DNA of 64,000 nt, taken from contig CM034133.1 of the NCBI GenBank assembly GCA_019914995.1, positions 1,178,001-1,242,000 on the forward strand, given 5' to 3'. The DNA is from Acanthochlamys bracteata (Eukaryota; Streptophyta; Magnoliopsida; Pandanales; Velloziaceae). Below are positions 41,201 through 53,926 of this stretch, piece after piece (the first letter of the stretch is position 1; each line of letters begins with the position of its first letter). The translations under genes were made by a program, and so were the position numbers. The notes below the pieces were generated by a model that saw only the letters and a program-made list of their open reading frames with translations, did no database searches and was not told where the DNA came from.

Positions 41201-41921
41201 CGATAAGACCTTCAAATCCTGCTCGTGAACTAAAACTACAAGTGAGTGATATAAAGCACGAGGTCCACTCTCAGCTTGAACACACTCGCCAGACAAGAAA
41301 ACGTGTTCGTGGAATCGCTAAGAAGATCAACAAGCTCCATGCTGCAGGACTCAACAATGCAATCAACTCCACCACTGTGGTTGCTGTTCTCATAGCCACA
41401 GTTGCATTTGCTGCCATTTTCACAGTTCCAGGGCAGTACGTAGATCGTGACACCCTTGCCCCTGGATTTACCCTAGGAGAAGCCAACATTGCTCACCAGA
41501 AGGCGTTCATGATTTTCTTCGTGTTTGACTCTGTTGCCCTTTTCATATCTTTGGCTATTGTGGTGGTTCAGACTTCCGTCGTGGTAATAGAAAACAAGGC
41601 AAAGAAGCAGATGATGCGATAATCAACAAACTGATGTGGCTCGCCTGTGTTCTTGTCAGTGTTTCATTTTTAGCTCTCTCATTTGTTGTAGTGGGGCGAC
41701 ATGGAAGGTGGCTAGCAATTACTGTTACTATTATAGGAACCTCAATATTGGCCATGACACTTGGCACCATGCTCTATTGGGTGATTATGCATCGGATGGA
41801 GGCTAAGAAATTGAGGAACATCAGGCGAACATCACTCAGCAGGTCAAGGTCATTTTCACCTTCCGGTATGTCTGACCCAGATCTATTTGACAGTGACTAT
41901 AAGAAAATGTATGCAATCTGA
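38226..41921 (+). CDS. Ankyrin-PGG membrane protein interrupted by two 1-nt frameshifts
   Basis: Exons 38226-38568, 39289-39697 and 41056-41921 have correct GT-AG borders. They encode an ankyrin-PGG protein near 539 residues, resembling Arabidopsis At5g02620. Seen are KKMTKQLTGKRDDTPLHSAA, ETALYVAAEYGY, DALHIAARQGD, TTALHTAATQSH, KTALHSAARNGH, QTALHMAVKG, TPLHIATRKGRAQ, then LNNAINSTTVVAVLIATVAF, AAIFTVPGQY and MYAI at the end. Frame is lost at about 39397-39402 (a base missing after EVV, before LLLEADASLAK) and again at about 41614-41618 (after KKQMM, before IINKLMWLA). Exon 2 is 409 bp where the homologous exon of the upstream ankyrin gene is 410, which confirms a single-base loss. All other sequence is well kept, so either it is a young pseudogene or the assembly has two base errors. 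A MITE sits in the intron between exons 2 and 3. Confidence 0.85.
40522..40818. mobile_element. Tourist-like MITE with TTA target duplication, 297 bp
   Basis: Direct TTA copies lie at 40519-40521 and 40819-40821. The left end reads GGGTGTTTTTCAAATGCCC and the right end, reverse complemented, GGGCGTGTTTCAAACGTCC; the match continues into TAACT, about 20 of 25 positions. No ORF of transposase type is inside. A 3-bp TTA duplication and GGG-starting TIRs fit PIF/Harbinger-derived Tourist elements. It is inserted in the second intron of the second ankyrin gene. Confidence 0.85.
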
Positions 41922-42962
41922 CATGAGGTCGGGATCGATGCAGTTCTTCCTTCGCACGAAACAAACCACTTAAACTACGCACAGGGCTTGATGCCGACAG
42001 CATATAACTAGGAAGATATGGTGTTCTTTCCTATGTGGCGGTTGTTGTTCAGGTTTATGAGCTGCGGCCGGAGTGTGTTGCCAGAATTTGGTAGGCTTTC
42101 ACACTGTTCAGTCGTGAGCTAAGTTTAACATTCACAAGTTCAGCATCCAAGCAAATGGAGATGATCGGAGTTTTAAAAGTAAAACAGCAGCATCCGAAAC
42201 TCCTTTTTGACCGCGGCTCTTCTCTCACTGCTCAGAATTTTTTCCTTCTAACTCTTCGACGGGCATTTCCTTTATTCTCAATTTTCAAAAAATATAAGCG
42301 TGCATGCAAATTCCTTTCGCTATTAGAACACGTTCGTTTCACCGCAAGTGACTTTTATTTTTTGTCAAAAGTTATAAACTTTATTTCTACTTTGATAAAA
42401 ATTGTTCACATGAACCTATTGTTTATTCACTTTTTAGGAAATTTTTAAAAAAACTCACTTTTATACCAATGGCATATACTCTTAGAATTTGTTTTTTAAT
42501 CTCATAATTAATTTTTTTATTAAAATTTATTTTTAATCTTCTTTTTAATTATACAAAAAATATAATTAATTACTTTGATTCACATCTTGCTAGAAAAGAA
42601 CACAATTTATTTTTAATAACATTAATTTGACAATTTCTCGCTAAAATCATCGTAGAGAGGCATCGACTGCTTTTCGCTGCAATTGCTCGGATAAAAAGAT
42701 TTGTGAAGTTTTTGGCCGGAAAATTTTTTCTTTCTTGAAAGTTTGGAGTTTCGATCATCGCGAGATTTTCTTGTAGTTCATTAGTTGACTTTTGTTCAAA
42801 ATCTTTTGGTCATGATTCAAGGATGTTTCAATTTTTTCTCTACTTATTTTGTGATTTCTTTAGCCGGGTATGTGGGTTTTCAAGTACTATTTAAGTTCTA
42901 TAGCATGAGTTTTATTAATTTCTTTTATTATAATCAATTGAATTTTTGTCTCTTGTTAGTTT

Positions 42963-43164
42963 AGAAACTGTTTGATATTTTGCTCTATTTTATTTCATTC
43001 ATATTTTTTAATAAAATTTTAACATTTTTTATAAAATTATTTAAAAATAAAAATTTAGATTATAAAAATTTATTATTATTTATTATTATTAATTTTATTT
43101 AAATCAAAAATATTTTTTGTTATGAAAATTTTTATTTTATAATTATTTTCAAACAGTATGTTCT
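42963..43164. mobile_element. AT-rich element with short inverted ends
   Basis: The left end reads AGAAACTGTTTGATATTTT and the right end, reverse complemented, AGAACATACTGTTTGAAAA. ACTGTTTGA is shared exactly but is offset by a 3-bp insertion. The interior is nearly pure A and T and non-coding. No target duplication was defined. Confidence 0.5.
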
Positions 43165-43197
43165 TTACGTTGATCTTTAGCAAAGTAAACTAAGGTC

Positions 43198-43440
43198 ATG
43201 TTTAGGGTAATTTTTTTTCCAAATTTTTTTTTTACGTTTTTAATAAAGCTTATAGAATATTCTACAAAGTTTTTAAAAAATTTTGAAAGTACAGAAAAAT
43301 TCTACGTGTAAAATTTTTTTATTATTTATTTTTATATTTGTTAAAATAAAAATAATAAAACTTATTTTTAAAAAAATTTTATTTATTTTTTTTTGGAAAA
43401 GTTTTTTTTCATTAAGTATTCCTAAACATACTCAATAAAT
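43198..43440. mobile_element. Probable MITE of the 44769 family
   Basis: The ends read ATGTTTAGGGTAATTT and, from the other side, ATGTTTAGGAATACTT. The interior has GAAAGTACAGAAAAATTCTACGT, almost the same as GAAAGTATAGAAAAATTCTACG inside the 44769 element. The target duplication is unclear. Confidence 0.55.
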
Positions 43441-43677
43441 TTCAGGCCAAATTCTGGCCTGGCCCGTTAAAAATTATGGGCCTCCAAAAGCAAATGTGCC
43501 CATTCGACGGACATCGTTAAAATCGAACGTTTAGTTGATAATTTCTTATTTGCACCCACTTCAAAAATAAAACTCGCGTAATTATTACGTAACTCTCACG
43601 AACACATCTATTCGTCCGCTCGCTCGCTCTCTCGTTCGTTTGATCGATCGATCACCGCCTCGTGACTGATCAGAGCC

Positions 43678-46600
43678 ATGGACGCCGAGCTTCTCGAGCT
43701 CCAGAGGCAGCTGGAATCAACACAGCAGTCGAAATCAAGTGTTCGTCTCTCCGAACGCAACGTTGTCGAGCTTGTTCAAAAGCTTCAAGACCGCGGATTC
43801 CTTCAGTCCGATCTACTTCACACCCTCTCCGGCAAAGAATTCATCACTCCTGTATTCAGATTACCCATTTTTGATTGAATCAATTTCGATTCCGTTTTTG
43901 TTTTCGAAGTTTATTATTATTATTATTTTTTGAAAGGAACGGTTGAGGATGGAGATGGAAACAGAGATCAAAAGAAAAGGAAGAGTTTCGTTGATTGATC
44001 TTTCGGATTTGGTTGGAGTTGATTTGTATCATGTAGAGAAGCAAGCGGAGTTGATCGTGGCGGAAGATGGAAAGAGAGAGTTGATGTTGGTGAACGGAGA
44101 GATTATATCACAGTCGTACTGGGATAGTGTTGCCGAAGAGGTTGATGAGAAGTTGCAGGAGTGTAGCCAGATTTCAATAGCTGAGCTTGCTGCACAGCTT
44201 CACATTGGATCCGAGCTCATTTTGTCAGTGATCGAACCTCGGCTTGGGAAACTGGTAGGAGGTTTTGCTAATTTTGCAATTTTTTTGGATATTTGATACT
44301 TGTTTTGTGCCGTCTGATGGTTTATTAATATGTTATGGTCGAGAATTTAGGGTAAAAATGAAATTGTCAGTGCCTCATCTGGAGGAAAAGATTGCCAGCC
44401 TTAATTTGTTTATGTTTCTGTATAAAACCAATCTGAAGTGATTACCAAGTTGCATGGCGGTGGGGGAAATCGAGTATGCTTTCTAGTTTTTCAGGGTAAT
44501 TTTGTGGTTATAAACTCTTTGTGGTTAACAGCAGGAGAACTTGGAGTTCCTATGCAACTAGCTGTCATTCTAGTTATGATATGGACTTTTGATGCGTGTA
44601 CGATTTTTCTAGCTTACTTCTAGTTAGTTTGCTGAAAATATTTTCAAGTCATATAGCATGCATGCAAGCAAGAAACTACATAGCTCTTCTTCATGTGGGA
44701 TATGACGCACTTAAAATGTTGTTACATAAGGAATAGTGAAAGTCGTTGGTTTAGAAGGTCAAATGTTAGGGGGCGTTTGGTAAAGCGTTTCCCAAAAGCA
44801 GCTTTTCAATTTTTCATTTCACGTTTTTCAATACATCTTTTATAAGTATTTAGAGAATTTATTTAAAAATTTAGAAAGTATAGAAAAATTCTACGTAATA
44901 AGAATGTTTTATTGCTTATTATTATTATTATTATTATTTAGGTAAAAAAAGTAGAGCTCGTTTTTCAAAAAGGATAAAAATACCCTCCGTTCTAGAAAAG
45001 CTCCACTTCAAAAACACTCCGAAATGCCCCCTTATAGTCACTTATGAATTGCTGGTGTATCCATTGTCCTAAGATGTTTATTTTGTTTCATTTTATTAGC
45101 AAAAATTTTAAGCATATAGCTTTCTGTTGCTAGGTGAAAGGGAGACTGGAAGGTGGGCAAATATATACCCCTGCATATGTCGCCCGTATTAGAGCTATGG
45201 TTCGTGGTGCTGCAAGGGGTATAACAGTCCCAACAAACTTGGCCACTATTTGGAGCTCGCTACAGCAATTATTGCAGGAAGTTGATGGCGCTAATGGTGT
45301 CTCTGTGGATAGCAGTTTTTTCCAGACTCTATTCATGGGAATGTTGAAAGAGAGAGAGTTTCTTGGAACATTACGTGCAGGAGTTCAATGGACGCCAGCT
45401 GTAAGAAAGATTGATTTGTTTCTCTTTTATATAGTGCTTCTATGACATGGTTTATTTGTCATAATGTGTATGCTCATGCTGCAATTGATCTCTCCACTGA
45501 TAAATATGTGGGCTTCATTTGATAGGTTTTTGCCCTTGCTCAGAAAGAAAGCGTGGAATCCTTTTTTTCACAGGTATGGATGCTTCCTATCTTGTTTTGG
45601 CTGCTTGCATCTGTTGAAAGCTAGAGGTTGCATCAGCATCACCTTTAATTAACCTTGTTTAAAATATTTTTGTTGTCATTCATTGTTTTGGAGTTTGATA
45701 AGGAAGTCCCCTTTGTTCATGTGCATTGTAATACTAGTTTTAATTGTATTTTATAGAGTTCACTTATGATGCAAAGGAATCTAATTTTTTTTTTTAACAT
45801 TTCTTATTTGGATTTTGATAGTATGTGGGTAATGGATGCAAATTAATCGTGCCAAAAGGATATAGTTCTTCTTATGATCTCACTGAAGATGATAATCATC
45901 ATAGCACAATGGCATTTGCAGATTCATGGAGCTTTGTTATTCTTCTTGCTATGCATACTTTCCATGCTACGGTGAATGTATTGTTTTGGTACTAATAGTG
46001 GTATTTCCTTTTTGTTTCGTTGTCAAATCCTCGTCAGAATTCTTTTATCACCTATGATGTTCTCCAGAAATTAGCTATTCCCCAGCCGAAGCAGTATCTG
46101 CAGGTAGCTAAAGGAAGTTAGAGCTTGTTATATTCTTTTCTGGTATCTTCAGAATGATTTGCTTAATTCTTGTTGACCAATGATGCTTTTTGTGATTTGC
46201 AATGTAGTCCAGATATCCTGAAGGTGTTGCATTGGATGGTGTTTTTGTCCATCCATCTATGATTGAGATGGTGGATGCTGCTATCGAGGATGCTGTCGAG
46301 CACGGTAACTGGTAATAGATGTGCCTATCTTCATGCAGCATGCCTTACAACAATGCTGCCAAACATTTGTCCATGCTCTTTAGTATGTTGGGTGCTGTAG
46401 CCTGTAAGGGTAGGTTAGTGTGGGCACTTCTCACAAGAATGGACTCCAGCATATTTATATCTTGATTTAGATGCATGCATATAAGCAGTATATAAATGAA
46501 AACCATCAGGAAGATCCCACATTTTCACTTTGTAACTATGAAAGAGTGGTTTAACATTTGAGAATCTATCCCTTGTCACCTTTATCTTTTTTTCTTTTGT

Positions 46601-49600
46601 TTTTTTTTTTGACTGATCATTGATGCTTGAACGTCAGCTGTTTCATGTACAACTGTTCATACGTGCAGTCTACAAGACTGATAGAACTTCTAAAGAAATC
46701 ATTTTGTGGATTCGTGTCACAAGTAGCATCATTTTAGCGGAGCTGTTTCTCTTTCTAGGAACCATAAAGACATCTTCCCACTGAGTTAATGCATATTTGT
46801 TATTCGGATATATGTCAATTATGCAATATTTATGTCCATGGAAACTATATTTACAGGATCAACAGCCTATCACTTTTACCATCATATGTTGGCGGCCAAG
46901 ATGCTTCCAAGATCTTGTCGCTTTGCCCATCTGTCCAGAAGGCAATTAAGGTTGGTAGCTAAATCATTACCGTGCTGTTTGTCAGGTTGGTGATAATATT
47001 TTTCTGCATGTTTTCTTGCAGTCGTCAAGAGCAACTATACTTGGGGAGTCATATGTAGTTAGTAACGCCTATATCAAGGTCAGATAGCTCTACTGTTTCT
47101 GTTTGTATCTTGTCTAGTCTTTTGAAGAAGTGTTTAAATATGTAACCCTTTACTTCCTATATATTAGGAAATGTTTGAGCGGCTAGAGAAAGAAATGGGT
47201 TCAGTTTGCTGCACTAGTATCACTGGCCAAGGGCCTCATGACAATTTGCAAATGGGAGATGTAACTAAATCTGGACAGACTCTTGCAGATGTTTCTGAGC
47301 TGAAAGAACTGGGTGATGAAGGGGGTAACAGGTCACTTGCCTCTGAGAAAGGAGCAAAGAAAAAGAGAGGAAAAGCTTCAGTGTCTACAAAGGCTGGAAC
47401 CGAGACTGAAATAGAGAATCAGGGAAATGTTTCTAGTAAATCTAAGAAAAACCAGAGGAAATCAAAGGATTCAGATGTTCCTTATTCAAAATCTGGTTCT
47501 AAGAGAGGTTCAGACAAGGGGAAGGATGACAATTTTAATTTTCCGTCTGAAAAATGGATTTCACAGAGGATTTTGGGACTAGCTCCTGATCTTGAGGAGT
47601 TGGGAGGTGTATTGCCTGAATTATTGATGCAGCTTTATTCCTTTCTATATTACAAATTTTTTAAAACTTTTGTTCCACTAACAAATTGGTCGGTTGATCT
47701 GTAGGTTCAGATGATCCCAGTTCCCTGGTTACACTCTTGTGCTCACATTTGAGACTGTTGCTGGTTGATTCATGGAAGAAAAGGAGGAATACATTACTTG
47801 TTGCTAATAATGAGAAAAGACGACGCTTGCTTGATAGTTTGCAGAAGACCATGGATGAGGTTGGATTGTCACATAAGTTAGGATTTGAGTTCGATGAGTA
47901 CTGTTATGAATCACTGTTCCTTTTAGTTTTCTTATTCTGTCTATTGTTTTGCAGAGTATCTTGGATTTGCAGCTGTATGAGAAAGCATTAGATCTCTTTG
48001 ATGATGACCCTTCAACATCAGTGAGTTTGGCTTCTAGAGACTTTTGTAGTAGGTAGCTTTTGTTGATACTAAAGCATCATTATGATCCTTCTTCATTTTC
48101 AGGTTATTTTGCACAAGCATCTGCTAAAGACAATAGCTGCTCCACTTGTCGATAAAATTTTGCTTGTGTTGGTAAACTCACCAATAACTTCGCTGGTCTC
48201 CATTTCACATGCTAATGTTTAACTCAATGGTCAAAATCTATTAAAACTTCCCATACAGAGACTTTGACTATTTCAGGGTGTTGTTTAAGCAATTTCTTTA
48301 TTTATATGCTGTTTAAGCAATCTCTTTATTCATATGCCTACTTCTTATTATTAGCTTTCGGGCGTAATTTTCCTTCTGGTTTTTCTATTTTTGACATGAG
48401 GTGCTGATCAATTCTCCAGCATTCTTAAGATGTTGCTTGGGTTTTTGATCTATTGGAATTTTCTTCTAGCTTTAAGTACTTACATGGAGCACTAACCATA
48501 TTATGCTTGGCCTTTACTAGGATATAGATAACAAATTGAAGAATGGAGCTGAAGTGGAAGAATTTCAAGACTTAGAATCAACACAATTTAGTTCAGCAGA
48601 TCGCATGTCTTTGGTACAAATCTGACTCTCTTTCTGGACAATGTTTATGCAATTAATATTAAATATGTAACTAAAACATTTGGAGAAACTGCGACTTCTT
48701 GTTCAAGGATATTTGTATACCACATTGCAAGAAGTGAAGAAAGATTTCTTGGTAGGCCATCTTATTAGTAGGAAATTAAATGGATAAACGTATGACTTAT
48801 TACAATGTGTATATGAGGCTTGTTGGTTGAAAAATAGATAAAGAAAGTTGACTGGTGAACATTGATTATCAACTATTAAGAGCATCGACAATGCTTTGCT
48901 GATTAAGTAAAGGATGTGGTAGGGAATAGTCAGCTTTTTTTTTTTTTTAAAAGAAAAAATGAGTATGCTACAAAATTTATCATTATCATACTGATATCTG
49001 GGTCTCAGCATTATCGAACCTTGTACTTGTGAATGTGGATATTTTCTTTTTAAAGTCACTTGCATTATATATAGCATCCTTCCTACTTGATGTAGCCTTC
49101 AACTGAAATGTATTCTGGCCATAAATGTAGAAATACTTGAGCAAAATTTGTTCATCTTTGCCAAAAAGATGCTGGATAAATTTATTTGTACATGTGCAGC
49201 ACTTAGTCATGATCTGCTTGACACTGTTGGCAATTTAGCTGCCATCATAGATTACCTTGGGATCATAGTTATACCTTCTTGATGATTATTGCAATTGATT
49301 ATTGGGATGCCTTATTTAGGCTCTGACATACAAACTTACGCAGGTGAAAAGTTTGCCTGGTTCTTTATTGACGAAGGCCCAATCACTAGTTGAAGCATTG
49401 GAAGGAAAGGTATAATCAGCATTAAAAAAGTGAATTGAATTAATTTGTTATTGGTACTTGTACTGGAATATCTTTTCCCCATTTAGTCTCAAAACTGTGA
49501 ATAATGTTTATCATAGTTTGGAAGTGATCTGTAACATATTTAGTTGTTTTATTGAGTTTTAATCCATGTTTGAGTTACTCTAGTAATTTCTCACTGCCAA

Positions 49601-51754
49601 AACTATAACTCTATAAGAAATGTGACAGTAAATGACTTTTTGGTAAATGCTTATAAAATGGTCTACTTTGCATGCATGCTAGGAGAGTTTTGGAGGAAAC
49701 TGCTGATTATCGGTTATAGTTATTGTGCACCTGTCTGCAGGCGTGTGCTTATGTGTATGTGGACATGTATTTATGCTATACAGCTACAACCATAACTTTG
49801 CCTGTGATTTCAAAGTATGTCCTTAAGCATTTTTTTGGTTATGTGTCGTTTTACACTTTTTTACTTGTGCCAGCGGGTGGATGCCTTTATGGCTGCATTG
49901 GAAATTCTGGCAGAGGAAAGGTACCGATAATACTTTGAGTTTGATTTACCTACGATATCCATTTTCCAAAGATTGACTTTCTTTTATTTCCAGTGGTCTT
50001 CAAGTGAAGAAACTTGACAAAAAGTTAGAGAGGATTCTCTTGCATTCTTATCGTAAGGTAAATTCAGAAAGTATAATAACTTCTTCCATATAGGCTTCTC
50101 TTTCCTTTGTCAACTTTTGTATTTTTGGATTGCTGTCCTAGTAATTCTGGTGCACCCTGTAGCAGCACATAAATGTGTATCACTTGGATGCAGCAGCGGA
50201 TAAGACACACACCTATTAGTTTCTCTGTGCATGCACACTTATTCTTGATGCAGTTATCCACCTTGATGTCTATGAAATAGCAATTATATTAATGTAAATA
50301 GGTGATTATCTCATTAATTGGGTAACATAAACAGACAAGACAAAGATGACAGTCTTATGCCTTATTGGTTTTTGGAATTCAATTCTATTTATCTTTCACG
50401 GTCCCTCATCTCATATTTGCTCCTTCAATGTGTAAATCTTTTGGAGGTTTGCATATCTGGTGTTATAGATAATGATGTGCCTAAATTAGTCATTTTCGAA
50501 TGTCAGGAATTGACTTCGCAAGTTTCTTCAGAAACTGATCCAGTTGCCCTTCTGCCAGGAGTCGTCGCACTGCTTTATTTGCAGGTGAGCTAGCTAGATG
50601 CCACTGCCTTACTGTATATTTTACTTTTTCGTGAGTATGATGCTCAAGTAGTTTGATATTTCATATTATTATAGGTGCATAATAAAGCTATTCAAGCTCC
50701 TGGAAGGGCCATTTCCTCTGCTATTGCTCGGTTAAAGGTGAAACTTCTTTATATTGTATGAGAACCGTTTTTCAAATGAATGCATGTATCCATACAAAGG
50801 ACTATAAGTTTTAAGTTGTTGCATTTGATGCAAACTTGATATCTAGATTGATGCTACAACAGCCAAAAGAAGATAAGAATACAGCTTGTTTCAGTTCAAT
50901 GAACTACTTGATGTGATCGCTCTTGCCTCATGGGAATTTTTGATAGCAAAATTATGTGTAGAAGTGGGTGAAGGTTTCATATTCGTACTGTGACTCTTAG
51001 ATAAACTGGCTTATGTTGCATTTTCTTTTTTAGCTTTGGGTGATCTTTACTATATCAGTGTATTTTCTATCAAAACTTGCAGGATAAATTGCCAGTTGAA
51101 ACACATAAGGTTCTCGTGGATTACCATACCACGACTGTAGCTCTTCTAGCACTGCTATCTGCTGCAACTGGAGATGTAAGATACTTCCACAAAGTTATGT
51201 ATCTTTGAAGTATAATGCTACATAAGTTATTGATATCTGTTCAATTGCCTTTGTACTTACTGCATGAAACAAGGAAGCATTTTTTTTTGGTTCCTGTTAC
51301 AATCTAGTCAGTTGCCAGTAGAATCAATTTCTATTCCGTGGTGTTCATGATAGTTGCTTAATTTACATGTGCCATGGGATGCAAGGATCTAAATATGCTG
51401 ATTCGACTTGTTGAGTAAGACTTGTCCGTTGGGTTCTGACGTTTGGAGTTTGGACTCTTAAGTTGCATGTCTGAGCTTTTGAATAATGTTAACTTCTTGC
51501 ATCCAAGACAGTGGACTCACAAGTCACATTTGACCATTATCTCCTCTTTTGTTTCCTTCCTTTTATTTACTCTGAAAAATACAATTGTGCTTACGCCATT
51601 TTGAGTTTTGATCTTTGGTGTTCCTAACTCCTGTTTTCGCTGCTATCTACAGGGAGATGACTGTTCTGCAGATCGGATTCTAACCAAGAAAGAGTTGTTA
51701 GAAAGTTTGATGCCGAACCTAAAAGGACTAGTTATTAGCAGCAGCGGTTCATGA
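43678..51754 (+). CDS. UFL1: E3 UFM1-protein ligase 1 (UFL1)
   Basis: UFL1 transfers the ubiquitin-like UFM1 to targets, chiefly ribosome-linked proteins at the ER, and is needed for ER-phagy. Twenty coding exons join in phase: 43678-43851, 43937-44254, 45134-45400, 45526-45573, 46038-46103, 46208-46311, 46857-46950, 47022-47078, 47168-47606, 47705-47859, 47955-48020, 48103-48171, 48521-48613, 49344-49409, 49874-49920, 49994-50057, 50507-50584, 50675-50737, 51083-51175 and 51653-51754. The 820-residue product equals the plant family length. The start MDAELLELQRQLESTQQSKS and VRLSERNVVELVQKL are typical. The winged-helix region has GVDLYHVEKQAELIV, GEIISQSYWDSVAEEV and LEGGQIYTPAYVARIRAMVR; then come ITVPTNLATIWSSLQQLL and LRAGVQWTPAVFALAQKESV. 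A Lys/Ser-rich low-complexity linker (about residues 400-490) precedes a helical C-terminal domain. As expected for UFL1 there is no catalytic Cys domain. A MITE lies in intron 2. Confidence 0.96.
44769..45031. mobile_element. Tourist-like MITE in UFL1 intron 2, 263 bp
   Basis: Direct TTA copies at 44766-44768 and 45032-45034 flank ends GGGGGCGTTTGGTA and (reverse complement) GGGGGCATTTCGGA. The interior is AT-rich, with an (ATT)n run near 44920-44940, and shares TTTTATAAGTAT, AATTTATTTAAAAATTTAG and AAAAATTCTACG with the other family copies. There is no coding capacity. It lies in the middle of intron 2 and does not touch splice sites. Confidence 0.85.
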
Positions 51755-52377
51755 TCAAAGATACTTTTGCTGTCATTGGAGCTTTTGCTGCTAGCAATAC
51801 AGTTTTGATGATAACACTCCAGTTGCTTTCCCTGAACGTGGTCATACATGTGTGCTTAGTAACTTGCAAGAGATAGAAATACTATAGTAGTAGCTTCAGG
51901 TGTCTATCAATACAATGTATGTAAAAAAAAGAAACAATTGGTAGCACAAGGCAATTGGCCGTACAAAGCTAAGCGCTAAACGCTATGATCCAAGTCTGTG
52001 TTAAATTAGAAGTAGCAAGCGTTATATGTTGTTGATAGAATGAATCTGTTCAATCTTTCTGAGGCTTACCTGAATTCGTTGTGAGAAGCAGCAACAATCT
52101 TTTTTCTGCATGAACTGTATCTGCAACGGAATATATACCAAAGGAGTAGGTTCAGTTGCAAAACATCATCGTTAGAGCCTAGTTCTGCAAAAGACACAAA
52201 CAAGCACCAACTATCCCAATCTTCCCACGATCTCAAAATTTTTCGCAGCCTTTTTCCCGCCTGAAAATTCCTGCTCGATTTATCCCCAGTTTTTAGCCAT
52301 AAATATCCAAACAATGAATTCTCATTTCCCCTTCTTTCCATTTTCTGACATTTAAACTTCTGCCATCGTCGTGATCT

Positions 52378-53690
52378 TTGCTTGGATCAAACGTTGGGAC
52401 AGTAGCAGAAGAAATCCAAGCCGGAGAACGATTCCGTCGATCAACAGCAGCAAACGGAGAGGTCGAACGAAAAAGTGTTGTTGGATTTATAGTCCAGCTC
52501 TACACCAACGAAGTCTCCTTCCTCAAGAACCAGATCTCTTACTTCCAGTCCAAAGTCCAGCTCGCCGAACAATATATTTCCGAAACCGAATCTAAACTTG
52601 AACACCATACAAATTCCACTGCTGCTAGTACTTCTCCAGCTATCAATTCCACTACCGTCCTCATGCTCGTAAGTTTACAGGAACTGAAAATTCTATGACT
52701 GATCGTAGTGTTCGTGAGTTCTGTAAAGGCGAATCTTCTCCGATTCTAGCAGAGCAAATACGATTCGAGTCAGCACAAGAGGAAGCCGAGATGCCTTGTT
52801 CTGAACTCCGCCGATGATTGCTTCTTCATTACCAGTGCTTTAGAAGGAATGGTGAATCTATGGCGATCGGAATCAAAAGAACCAGGAGTGGCGCCAGAGT
52901 TGGTCTCCAGTTTGAATTGCGAGTCTCTGAATCACAGGTGGCCGGAGGATATCCCGTGGAATTCTGACGGTTATCGCTTGTTCTTGTCGTTTACTGCAGA
53001 TGGTGGCGATTCACAGGTTTCGGTCTTGGGAATCAATGAGTTTGGAACGAGAGATTATCGAATTCTTGGAGACGAGCCTCATCTGAAAGGGAATTGTGAC
53101 TTCTATTGCTTGTGCGCCTTGGAGTGATAATTCGTGTTTCCAACCGGACGAAGCGATTATGCTGTTGTTCTCTGGAACGAGAAAGATGGCTCATGGAAGA
53201 CTGAGGTAGTCCACCCAATCAACCATCTTCTGCTGTTACGGGAATCGCCGGAGTGCAGATGAAAAAATGATATTATCTGTCGGTTGTAGATAAAAGGATA
53301 TCGGGTTCGATATTTCGGAATCGACACTTGAATTCAAGCACCAGATTGCGATCTGTTCATGGTACGATCAGGACAGCAAGCAAGCAACTGTGGTTGTTCG
53401 ATATCCGAACAATGCAGAAAGAAATCCATGCATTTGGCTGGCAACAGGAGAGCAGTGATTCACAATCTGCTCTGGTGAATCAACCTTGGTCACCGGAGGT
53501 TGGCGTTTGTCGGGCTCGGCGGACCCTGTGATTCATATATCCGATATCAGGTATAACAGTTTTTCGCCGGCAGAATCGGTGAAAGCTCACTGGGAGCGTA
53601 ATTTCAATGATGTTGCAAAAGTCAATCCCGATCTTACCTCCATATCATCTGATTAGACCATTGGATTCCACGAAATCGCCTGAAGAGCTT
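52378..53690 (+). pseudogene. WD40-repeat protein pseudogene, no introns evident
   Basis: A run of related blocks in changing frames. GTVAEEIQAGERFRRSTAAN and VQLYTNEVSFLKNQISYFQS (52390-52560) come first. Then KYDSSQHKRKPRCLVLNSAD (about 52750-52810), MVNLWRSESKEPGVAPELVS, LNHRWPEDIPWNSDGYRLFL, DGGDSQVSVLGINEFGT, LWLFDIRTMQKEIHAFGWQQ with ESSDSQSALVNQPWSPE (about 53385-53505), and ISSD followed by a stop near 53655. This is the order of a plant WD40 protein (At3g54190/At2g38630 type). Blades between about 53130 and 53380 are scrambled, and several frameshifts and stops occur. I see no introns between blocks, so a processed retrocopy is possible but unproven. The parental function is not established. 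Confidence 0.75.
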
Positions 53691-53926
53691 GTTCAACTGC
53701 TCCAATCTGCTTCATACTGGCCCAAGTTTTGTGTATGTTTTGCCTTCACTCAATTTCTAGATTGAAAATTTTCGCCTTTACACTAAAACCCTTTGATTTC
53801 GTAGTTTTTACGAATTAATCCATGTTATTGGTTGAAGTTTTCGGTGTTCCCTAATGTGTTCGGCAAAATGCCTGAACTAAGGTCTGTACAAAATCTTGTT
53901 TTCGTGTAGACGCTTTGTTACGCGTC

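Larger units (their letters stand above)
41922..43677. other. Intergenic, AT-rich, with two TIR elements
   Basis: 1.75 kb between the second ankyrin gene and UFL1. The first 250 bp or so are likely 3'UTR. Two AT-rich elements with inverted ends (42963-43164 and 43198-43440) are listed separately. The last 150 bp, with a CGCTCG/CGATCGATC-rich run, is probably UFL1 promoter and leader. No gene was seen. Confidence 0.5.

Noticed and set aside
45822-45996. Open stretch after a good AG in UFL1 intron 4, possibly a cassette exon
   Set aside because: The conserved UFL1 sequence passes directly from SFFSQ (exon 4) to NSFITYDV (exon 5), the insert resembles nothing in the family, and no clear donor follows.
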